From NCBI GenBank assembly GCA_033980235.1, contig CM067070.1:1816478-1880477 (forward strand): DNA of 64,000 nt. Reading direction: 5' to 3'. Source of the stretch: Diadema setosum (Eukaryota > Echinodermata > Echinoidea > Diadematoida > Diadematidae). This document shows, piece by piece, positions 10,850 through 22,800 of the stretch. The notes under the pieces are model-generated. The model saw nothing but the letters and a program-made list of their open reading frames with translations. It searched no databases and was not told the DNA's origin. Each line of letters starts with the position of its first letter. Positions within the stretch are counted from its first letter, which is position 1. Position numbers and translations under genes: made by a program.

Positions 10850-13800
10850 CTGAAGTACAAGTATAAAAAGAGAGCGATGGTTATGTATACAGGCTAACAT
10901 TTACCTTGATCTTTCCTTCAATGTACATCGCAGATATATTTCAGTCATATAAATTGATTGGTGGTTTTGTCATAGCTGTTGTATGTTGAATACCGCGAAG
11001 CGCGGGAATTCATCCCTGCTGAAATGAACACAGTGCCCCATCGTGTGAGAACCACAGGTTAACACATTGTGAGTCGTCAATTCACAGTGTGAAACACAGC
11101 ATTAGTATATGAACACTCTGTGAAAACCACACTACAGTGTGAAATCATCTTCACCCGTTTAAATTCGAACGTTTTCTTATAGTCGACTATATGAACACAT
11201 AATCGAACACACTCTGAACACACTGTGGGACACTGTGTTCTTTCTAGTAGGAATAGTTGGCCCGAATCATTCTCAGTTCTCAACGGCTGCCCATTCGAAA
11301 AAAAAAAAAAAAAAACACTACGTAAAGCACCGGTCCACCAATAATATGAGCATTGTTCAAAGTGTACACATTTTATGCTCATCGGTAATGGTCGACTACA
11401 GACTACAGTCGGGATTGTTCGGCTGTGTGTGTATTCCTTACTATAACACAGAGATCAGAGATAGATTTATACACAATTCATTACGAAGATTCTCGAGCAT
11501 AACCGATCCGGGCCAGTCTTCAAATCAGTGGTGTTCCTACACTGCCGGGTCTCTAGAAAAAGCTACACTTGAAGAGTTTGTTCGCAAAAAAAAAAAAAAA
11601 AAAAAAAAAAAAAGATAAGTCCATATTTGAAGATTTTGAAGTACGTTCTCTGTCATAAAGAACAAAATAATACCTTTTAAATGACCTATTGATTACTTCA
11701 TATAAAGATACATTTTTGAAGTTATGGTAAAAAAAAAAGGAAATATTTTCTTATCATTCTCTCTATTTTTCTTGACCTTTAATCGAAAATATCTGCATTT
11801 GGCAAATATGGACTTATCAGTTTTTGCGAACAAACTATTCACTTGTATGACGGCGACACAAAGATAAGGGCGTGAAGGTTCCCATAACCTATGGCGTAAA
11901 GCCCTCCGCACACCATACGAGCCGACCGGTCGCACAACCTTAAAACCGGGAGTATCATACGACTGGGTCTTACGGCCAGTCGTAGAGATTTGACATGTTG
12001 AATTTCCACAACGAGAAATGTAATTAGCATGCACATAAAAAGAAAACTCTCTCTTCTTTTTCTGAGTGTTTGAGACCCCCCCCCCCCCCCTCCCCCATAA
12101 TTACATAATAGGCCTCGGCCTATACGGTCATCTAAGGACACAAGTTTCCTCAGTACACAGATTTCTTTTGTAAGCGGTCGTTTGTTTCTTGAAATCTTGA
12201 AATCGATCGAAATATTGTATTGTATTCTAATCATTAACACTGCAATAAGGAAAGGCTGCAAAGGCCTTAAAGATATAAGCCCACTTTTGTAAACCTGCAG
12301 CAATTGGTCTCATAGTTAGCATGGAGTTTGGGTATGATTGCAGTAACACCTGTGCAAAATTTCGTTCCAATTAGTCCATTACTTTCATAAAAATAAATAA
12401 AAATGCACCGTATGCATGCGTATAACGCTCGCTTGCTCCGGTCCACGTACGTTCTCCATGCATGCGATACATGTGTAAGTTACATGTACGTAGCTAGCCC
12501 CCGCTCGTAATTCGATTTTGGGTCGGGTTGACCCGGTTTGAAAATTGATTTTAAAACGATGATTTTCTCTCTTTAATCGAATGGTATAGACAAAGAGCAA
12601 CAGGTGAGGTATGTTACTGTTATAACTTGTACTTTAAGTCATATTGGACCTGTTTTATGCAGTTTTGATTTTCGTGGGTTTGCAAATGTGGGCTAATACC
12701 TTTAAGTGCCACAAATATTTCTACCATTATGTCCAATGAACTCTATCATGACGTCAGATAAGACTTTGTGTAACATTGTACATAGTAACAAGTACCGTTT
12801 CTTAGTTCGATTTCAATGCTGTAATCGAACAAAATCGATGTTGCAGGGATCTCATGCTTGCTGCGTCCGTTGAATGATACTCCAGTGATTCCGTGATTGA
12901 ATACAGCATAAACCATCCTGTGGTAAAAGAAAAAAAAATACAATAAAAAACAATGCGAGTCTTATTGAAAAATCGAATAAATAATAGATTCTTATATATG
13001 ATTATTCGAATACTCGAGCTAAAAACTGAAGTTTTAAATGTTAACATTTTCTAATTTTATTGACCCAGTAAACGTTATTTTACCCTCTAAGTGATCGATT
13101 AGCTATACTGCTGTCATGACATCCTGAAATGCTTATCAAATTACCATGTTTAGTGAATGGTATTTCACTATTTTCAAACAATTAAATGTAATTTGAAATG
13201 TTAAATTGAAGAGTGCTGACCAAAAACAAGAATCACTGTGTAACATTTTCTAAAATGCTAAATTAAAAAAAAAAAAAAGTTTATCAGTCTTTCAACCTCT
13301 GCTAAATGTAAGAGTTAATATGTTGGAATTCGCCGTTTCAATTAGAGTACACACGCATTAACTATACAGTGCACTCCCGTAATAACGAACACGGTTATAA
13401 CGGAATTCCGGTATCAAAGAGGTAAAAATTCAGGCTGCAACATAATCGCCTCAGTTTATCTATTCTCATTTGTTTTCTGTTCGGTTGTAACAAACCTTCG
13501 ATATAACGCAAGGAAACTACAGGTCCTGAGTACACTTTATAATAACTCACACACACACACACACACGACAAAAAAAAAGTGAACAAGATGAAATGACAAA
13601 AAAATACAAAAATTCAATTCTTCTATCAGTGAAGCCTGAAACATGATGTTACTCCTGGTTGAATAACTTCAAAATATTTAACATGTTTAGTGATCTGTTA
13701 CATATATCAGGATTTTAGTCTCGGGAATGATTGCGTTAGAATGAAAAAAAAAAATAGAATGTAAAAATTTTCTGAACAAACTATCTGGCAAGTTAGGGGA

Positions 13801-16800
13801 TAATGCTGACTTTGTTATTGCAAATTCATATTGACCCTTCAAGAAATGTTTCCAGAAAAAAAAAACACGAAAGTTCAAAATGTCTTCCTTATTTGTAATA
13901 ACTTCCTTATTTGTCATTCGATTTCAATCCAAATTTTACCGTTGAACTTGTTTTATTTTACTTTTTCTTTGCAGACTAGCTTATATTTGGACTGGATTTC
14001 CCCTTGAATACACTTCTTCGTTAAGTTGCGATCTAGTGAAAGTGAATGATTGATAATAACCCAGAGCAATTTCGAAAATGAAATGGTCGCAATTTCGATT
14101 AATACATTAACAACTTTGCTTCACAATAACAAGAATGGAATGTAAGGACAAAAACCTGTTTGTGGGGTCAAGATGCATTCGTGGGATCATGCCACGGTTA
14201 CGAAGCCTCAGAATAGTACGTATTGGACCCCTGCTCATTCCGGTACGCAAAACTGTCGAGGTATCGTCAATTCTGTTGTAGGTCAGTAGATAGATGTGGT
14301 GGTTCGTGTGATCAAGACTCGAGGCGAGTCCTTTGCCCGGCAGACCTTGAAACGACAATAATAGTTGTAAAGCCCGCCGCACAGTATACGACTCACGACT
14401 ACACGTCAACTATACGACTGACAGACTTTGGATCTGAGATCAATCATAATATCCTCGGAATAAATACGTGTGTTTATTTCAGATCTATTGTCTGTCAGAC
14501 GTGTAGTCGTAAGTCGTATAGTTTCCGGCGGGCGTGTTGATTTGCGGAGTTGGAAGGTTGGCCCAATTCGGATATTATTCGAAAATTTCCGTGGTCAAGA
14601 GTCGACCGTTAACGATGAGTGTGAGCTTCAATGCACACAATAATAGTATTCAGTGAATTGTGGCTGACGGGAGCCATTCGTGGTTCTCGAATTCCCTCGG
14701 TGGGCATTGAATCCTATCAGACCTCCTTACCATACTCTGCGCTTTATTGGACAGCCGCTTTAATTGGAAATCCCAAGATTAATTGTACGTTTGACTACGG
14801 AGTTTGAACCCATTGGTTTGAGTGAAGAACTCAGTGAGCAAGATATACAGGGAGACGGGAAGGAAGAGAGGGGAGGGGAAGAGAAGACACGCGGTACATG
14901 GAAATAAAAAAGAAATGAGTGCCACAATGCAACTGTTCATGGAGAATACCGTCTGTGACGTAGTTTTGTGAACGCTGAGTTTCCATAATCATGACACGCA
15001 TTGTCATCATAGATTTTGTTTTCACCTAGGTACGAGTAAAATCAAACCTGTTAGCCTATAGCTTCAATGGGTTTTGGCTGTTATCGTCACTTACCACGGC
15101 CACACAGTTTTTTTGCACATGAAAAGAAAGCTTTCAGCGCGCCGTTAATTGAACCTTTAAGAGTATAGGCCTCGTCATGGGCACTCATTTAAGTGCATGT
15201 ACACGTGTAGCATGCTGCATGAAGTGTAACTTCATCCTTTTCGGAAGTAAACCTGATAAAATTTTACACAATTTCATGATACATCGGTCTTGGCAAAATT
15301 CGACAAAATTGTAGATTAAGAAAAAAAAGTCAGCAACAAAGAAAAAAAAAAGAGCGAAATACGATTTATGATTCGCTGGACCCTTTGATAAAAATCGATC
15401 ATAAGATTGATCTTACGATTGATGAGATTTAAAGAAAGTTACTCTTGACCTGCTACTTAACCTATGCTTAAATCAAACCTAAATATCTTTATCAAAAAGA
15501 ATTTTACGATCAGTATTAATCAGATGCTCGATTTCATGAGTTACGCTCGATAAATTAATCGTAAGACAAATTGATCGTAAGATCAATCGTAATTCTTTTT
15601 AAATGGCTTTAACGTCACAGAGTGATTTTATTCCCGTCGACCGGGGGGGGGGGGGGGGGGTGTTAAATCTTTCCAGGAGAGTCAACTTTAACACTTGAAA
15701 TGCAATTTGTACTTTCTCCTAACCTCCAGTGATCTGGGTAGTTGTGTTATCTGGAAGAGAAGTTCGGGAGATTGCGTTTGTTTCCTCATGAATCCAGTAC
15801 ACAGCCATCTCAACAGGATCAAATACCGCGACAGCGCTTGTCATTGAGGGCGCTATCCACTTATATGTACTCCACTTGCCAAAGACTGGAAAGTCTGCTA
15901 GTGTGACGTAAGCTGAGAGAAACGAATTGGTCTTCGATATTACTGCGTAAGAGCGTTCCATCAGTGGCGAATCTAGCATAAAGCAGATGTGGAATTAAAG
16001 TGATTCTAGATGACTAAATGCGACAAATTATACATAACACTGGGCAACAATTTTTAATTTTTTGAATGTTTTCTTGATTTCTACAACTGATTTAGGGTAA
16101 TTTTGTAGTGCTGAATCAGGAAATGGCATCCGTTTCTCTCCATCAGGTCAAGTTTTTGTGTTAACCCTTTGAATACTCAATTCTGTAATTCCCATAGACT
16201 TTGTACAGGGACCACTCGGTTCAAGTGGCCAACAGGTTAAGATGATTTGAAAAAAAAAAAATTAGATCTTGTGACAAAATTGATTACATTTTTGTGGTAT
16301 TATCAGCTGATTTTTGTCACATATATCACCCTAAATATATTTTTAAGAGAAAAAATGTTGTTCCAACAACATTTATTGATTACCTGATCTTAGAAACATC
16401 AATTACTGTAAACTGAATGGTGGGCATTGATAAAGGTAAGTACACGTAAATTGCAATGTTGCTTCACCATTGTTCAAACTTCAGGGCTTGAACTTCCGTT
16501 TCTTCGAACTCCTGGAATGCTCAGCATCAGGGAGGTCTCTCTTCAGAGTCCAACAGTAGTTAGCCATCATGACTGCGTCCCAGCGACCCTGATACCTGGT
16601 CTCCATCTCTTTCATGTCCCGATCACTCCCCCTGCTCGTCACTCATTGAACCCAGGTTCTCAGGAAACCGGTCCATATGTGAAAATAGGTAGTGCATCTT
16701 GATGCTCATGTTGCAGCCAAGGTTTCTGAAAGCAGTCAGCATGTTGTTAACAAGTTCTGCGTAGTTTCTGGCTTTAATGTTGCCAAGAAAGTTCTTCACT

Positions 16801-19800
16801 TCCAGAACATGCTTTCCATGCTTCCAGTTCCACTTCATTCATTGAGTTTTCGAACTCTGGATCTCTGATGAGATGACGGATCTGAGGACCATCAAAGATG
16901 CCAGCTTTCTTTTTCTCCATGGACAATCCTGGAAAAGCCTGGCACAAGTAAGTGAAGCAGTCACCATCCTTGTCCAGAGCCTCGGTGAACTGCTTGATTA
17001 AGCCGAGCTTGATGTGCAGCGGTGGGAAGAGTATTCTGTCACGGTCCACCAGAGGGTCATTGATGACATTCCTTTCTTTGCAAGGCACCAATTCCTCTTC
17101 TACAGGCCAGTCCTTTTTCGTGTAATGCTTAGCACGGTCCCTACTATCCCACATGCACAGAAAACATGGGTACTTGGTGAAGCCACTCTGTTGTCCCAAC
17201 AAAAAGTTCACCATCTTCAGGTCAACACAAATAAACCACTTATGCTGATCATAACCAATTTTCTCCAGCACATACTTCACCGCTTCATACTTCTCCTTCA
17301 GTGTAGTTGAGTGAGCGATGGGTACAGAGGCAAACTGGTTGCCGTTGTGTAGCAAAACACATTTCAGTGATCGGTTGCTGCTGTCGATGAAAAGTCTCCA
17401 ATCTCCGGGTTCGTACTGTGGCACTTCAAGCTTGAGCAGAAGCTGCGCAATATCTAAACAATACACCAAGTCCTTCTCTTCAGTGAAAAAAACGGAGGTG
17501 CTCTTGATGCCTGTTGCGGAAGAAGCTGATGCGAGCACTGTCAGAGAGGAGGTTTTTTTCCTTCAATCTGGATGCCAACAGTTCGGCAATTAATCAAAAT
17601 GGCATTTTACCCCCACCGACTTCTTCTAAAATGCTCCACACATGCGTTAATGTGAACAAAAACGTAAAAAACGACATGTGGCCGTAGCTCAAAAAACTTG
17701 ACCTGATTGAGCAAAACCAGTGTGATTTTTGGATTCAGCGCATCAGGTTTACCCTAAATCAGCTGAAAAAACGCAGACAACAAATTTGTTGTTGGCCAGT
17801 GTAGTAGGGCATACAGTAGTTAGTACGCGAACTCGCATCTCACGAAGATTTAGGTATGAGTTACCTGAGGCTTCTAACCAGACGGAGCCAGGAGACAGTA
17901 GAGCAAAAGAGCAAAAAACAAACAAACAAATAAACAAACAAACAAACATAAAATACAATGAATAATGGAAGTCACCTGACATTCTTCAAGGCAGAATATA
18001 TTAAGTTCACCAGATTTGCAAACATTGCACAAAATATATTCTATGTGTATTCGACCCATACATATATCAGGTGATTTACACATTTTGTAAGATCCTACTG
18101 CGAAAATGATTTTTACAAAATATGCGTTGATTTCATACGACAGCCAAGGGGGAAAAATGATACATATTCTGTTGGTATCTTAGCCATTTTCAACTATTTT
18201 TTTCTCTAATGCAAGCGCAATCTATGTACGACATTCTGGATCAGTAAATGTTGACATTTCCATTCCACCTGCTAACGAAGTTCAAAGAGCCATCTTTCCA
18301 GCTACCAACCTTCCGCTTTAAAGCCCTTATGCCACGTACCCATCTATCAAACCACCTACTATTTCTGAGACATCTAACCTTTTGTCTCACAGAGGACCCA
18401 CTGTGTTGACGCCGTTCCTGCTGACTCTGAAGACGAGTTCTTCGCCACAAGCTGCACGATATGTCCATCTGCCACCATCCTTCCCTTGCCGCAGGTGGTC
18501 AGAATTTCATTGCACTGCTGTGAGGCTTCTCATTTATGCCATAAAAAGACCAATATAATTTATGAATTAAGAAAATTAATGATGATAATATTCAAATACC
18601 GATAAACTATAGCGTTATTGTCATAACAATGCATTTCCCTTTACTAAATTTTTACTCCCTCGCCTCGTGTGGATTATAAAGCTCTTCATGCGCCCATACC
18701 CCTAGTAGATCCGAATTTGTCAAACTCTGTCATCACTATTCGATTCATCCAAAAAGATCTGTTTAGGTATAGCGCCCTCTCTCAGAACTAACAATGTGCC
18801 TAAAACTTGGGGGATATAGGGGATTGGATACTCTCCTTTAATTTAGAATTAAATCTTGTTTACACGAGGGAAGTAGTCTCACCTTCACTTCAATTGCTGG
18901 GCTCGGCCATGTTATTTTGGGAGTTTAAACAGTAGACGTGTCTTACATACGCTTGCCTTATGCTCTATGTATAATATTATTTTGACTCAATGATTTACAC
19001 CGACAAATCGGGGACCTGCCAGCGGCCGAGCTTAACTTTCTCAATCCCGCCGTAGTGGCGCGCCTTTAGTAATGCGGGAATATCTTTAACACGATTCTCA
19101 CAATTCATCTATGTATACCTTTTCAAAATTGCTCGCGTGTAAATAATTCGATGAAAACTGGGTCTATTAATACTGGTGTCTGCCTCAAATCCCTCTCTCC
19201 CTCTCGTTCTCCAAGCGTAGCTATCAAGTGCATATCACTCTCCGCTGTTTTTAATCAAGACTTACAGCACATGGAGATAGCGTCTGAGAAAGGGACCATC
19301 ACAAATATATATCAAAGTTTTTCGCTTAACGTTTATTTGTTGGTAAAGGATTTGAAAACAGAAATGAATCATGCGAAGATGATGCACACTGTACAATGCA
19401 ATGCACTGGATCAAGTGCGAGATTACTATATTCCGGTGTCAGGTAATATCCGTGGTAATAAGCATCAACTGTTAAATTGTGTGAAGCAGAAATGTCAGAG
19501 GTAAAATTGTAAAGGGTAAGATTATGGGGTAAAGCTGCCAGGAAAAAAAAATGTCAGTCTCAATATGTTTAAAAGAAGGAAAGAAATCACGTGTTCAAAA
19601 TTTGAGTTCAACAAAAAAAAATAAAGGAAATTGATATCTGGACAAAGCTATATTACCTTTGGTAAAAAAACGTAGGTGTAGTGCGTCATTACGATGTGAT
19701 TTGTTTTTTTTTCAGATTTTTTGTTTGTTTGTTTGTTGGTTGGTTTTTTTCATTCTTAGATATGTCGTTACTCCGAAAACGAAAGGATCTCACTAGGTTT

Positions 19801-22800
19801 GCTAGTCTGAGACTATACGTTCTGAATCGCTAGATGTCTATCTATATGTCTATATTATATTGTATTAAACCTTTAAGTGTTTTTGAACCGCGATGGTAGC
19901 AAGTGATATGTAGAAGTCAGGCATACCTCTCACAAAACAGAGGTCGTTAGATCGGGCCATCTTCCCCCACTTAACATGCTTAAGCCAAGATTTGTCGTAA
20001 AACAAGGGGAAAAAAGCTAGGCTTCATTTTTTGTGCCTCTTTTGGCAACATTGTTTGACATAAAATACAATAATGCAAAGCATACCCAACGCCATTGCAG
20101 CTCTAAATTATTGAAAACTGTAGGCGTTAAGTGCACATAAAATTGAATCAGAAGTACAATATACATCCCCATAAAAACACAAGAAACAAGAAAGTCCGAA
20201 AAAATGGCAAGAAAAGACTACTTTGACACGCCTAGGGTTTCTGTCAGCTTCACACTTGTCAAATATTGAAGCTATTCCCCGACGTAACATCAAAATCAAC
20301 TCATTATTGCAGTTTAATACGAAACTTAAAACTACCATAAAATAATTCAATGACGAAATTGGATTCGAGATAATTATGTATGCTTTTCTTTTCACTTTTT
20401 TTTTAAGGGCAGGGAGCGCGGAACGTGGGGGAAGGGGCGTATCCGCAGACAAATAAAAAATAAATGAAATAATCCCTGCTGGAAAGAAGACAGTGTCCCA
20501 CAGTGTGAAACACAATGTGAACCACAGTGTGGACACACTGTAAACACAGTGCGAACGCAGTGTACAAATCTTTACACTGTTAAGTTCGAGCGTATTCACA
20601 TAGCCAACTGTGTACACACAATGTGGACACACTTTGAACACACTGTTTGATACAGCAAAACCATGACTTTCTAAGGGTTCCTCCCGAAATTCTTGCTATT
20701 AAAAATTTTTCAAGAATATTGACCCTTGCGCAACAACGAAAAACTAAACTACTACTTTTCTACTTTTCATATACCCTAAAGCAATCATCGGTTGCTGCAT
20801 TGTATCTGTTTGAATTCGTTTCTTTTTAGGTATAGATTTCCCGGGTTACATTTTGCACTTTAGTGCCTGAAAAGGTAGAGATATGTCATTCCTTTCCGCA
20901 CATTGTGCATAATAATGTAAAAATAAGTCATTGGACTTGGCATTTTTAGCAGCGAAAATCTCAAGTCAGCATTCATATTTGCCATATGACTACCAATGAA
21001 GGTTGACAAGCAGCGTTCACATTCATACATGCTGTCACCAACTACACTCGTAAAATTCCGAGCTATGGAAGTAGATTCATTATTTCGCCATATGCCAACC
21101 AATAATGCAAAAAGTAATTGCTATCCAACACATAAAATTTGTATTCTATATATCCTAAAACTTTTCTCAAGTTACTACATTTTTTTTTTTCTGAATGATT
21201 TCACATTTCTTTTTTAAAGGGGGGGGGGGGGAACTCATGTGATCTTTTGTATACAGTCAGTCGCGGCTTAACAAAAGAAAGAAGAAGAAGATGTCATGTC
21301 TATCAGAAAACCTAATCAGGAAACTGTTCACACTGCTTTAACATCCTAATCTAATATTGCTTCACACAGTGTTATTGCCAGCATTGGTATATCACTCCAT
21401 GCATATGTAAATACTTGTGTTACACTGCTGAATTGAATGTTTTAGTACGAATATGTATACCTTTAGACACTATAAAAATGCTTGAACTCCAGTCACGTGT
21501 CCTCTAGTCCAATAGACTAGAAGAACTATGGCGAAAATAAAAATGGTATTTTGCTTTCCCTGATATTTATCCAGTTGTCTGTAACATCTCAACTGCTGGT
21601 CTAAATTGAACATTGAAACATGTCGGAAAAGGAAGGGGTAGGACTCGAATCTGTCATCTATAAAAATGTTTTCCGGGGAGCGGCACTACCACGAGGCTAT
21701 AGCACTGGCTGTGACTCGATAAATTTGGAACAAATACCCAGGCTCCAAAATTCCAACAATCTTATATCAAATAGTTCAGGGCCGGCAAGGCTTGTTAAAT
21801 GAACGACAGAGAATATTAACGCTCAGGGGTGTAATTTGATTTGTTATACATGTAATATGAGGGAATGCTATATCTTTCACAAAAACGTCTTCTTAATAGA
21901 TTAGACTATACGGTCATATTGACCAGCCTGTATAGGAGAGTGACTAATTATCGTATGCACCAGATGGTAGTTTGGTCAAGTAGTTTTGATCTGACACGTT
22001 TAAAGGGGATGGCTAGTAACTGATCAGTGGGAATATGTTGGAGGATGATTGTTCCAATCCTTGTGGGATTCATTTAAGAGTACATTATATATCACTGTTG
22101 TGTGGAAATTATTTGCTTTAGAGTGGTCTTATATTCAAGTAATGTGCAGTTTAATGTTTCCAGGTTAGCGTGCCCGGTTAGTGTTGGGGCATTAAACTGC
22201 ACAGCAAATAATAAACTGAAGCAAATAATTTTCACACAACAGTAGATATATAATGTACTCTCAAATGAATCCCACAAGGATTGGAACAATCATCCCTCAG
22301 CATTCCCACTGATTCCCACTGATCGGTTACTAGCCATCTAGTCCATGGGCCAGGCCAGATATTGGTACCATCTGAGGTGGCAAAACCTTTTTGGTGTCAT
22401 TTTGTTTGTCGGGCATAGATATGCTTATCAAGCTATGATAGCATTTCCGAATGAGTAGCTTAGTCATAGTAAATGAATTTTTAACCAATTTGGTCTCGTT
22501 GTTATATCCCTATACTTCTGAATCGAAACTAACCGCCATACAAAGAAGAGCACTGTCTTCTGTATGTTCCATAGAGCTGTAAAATGCAGCTCTATGGTAT
22601 GTTCACAGGTGTTCTGTTGTAAACGCGGTGCGCTTAGTCTTTATTCAAGGCAGCGAAGGGAATATCCAAAGGTTATGATGTCCACAGCGCTTAGTCTTTA
22701 TTCTAGACGGCGAAGGGAATGTCCAAAGCGTATGATACAGTGTATATCCTTTTATCTAAAAACAACAACAACAACAACAACAAAAGCAATTCCTCGTGAA

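Noticed and set aside
11839..12303. 154-codon minus-strand ORF inside paralogue 1 intron 5
   Set aside because: It contains a G-run peptide, overlaps the end of MITE copy A, and no paralogue has a matching exon.
17014..17593. Two plus-strand ORFs of 98 and 91 codons
   Set aside because: They are antisense shadows of the decayed mobile-type ORF.
19151..19504. 117-codon plus-strand ORF
   Set aside because: No motif, antisense to a host intron, no second copy; chance ORF likely.
20108..20641. 177-codon minus-strand ORF
   Set aside because: Its start overlaps the CACAGTGTGA MITE and the rest is low-complexity intron DNA without motifs.
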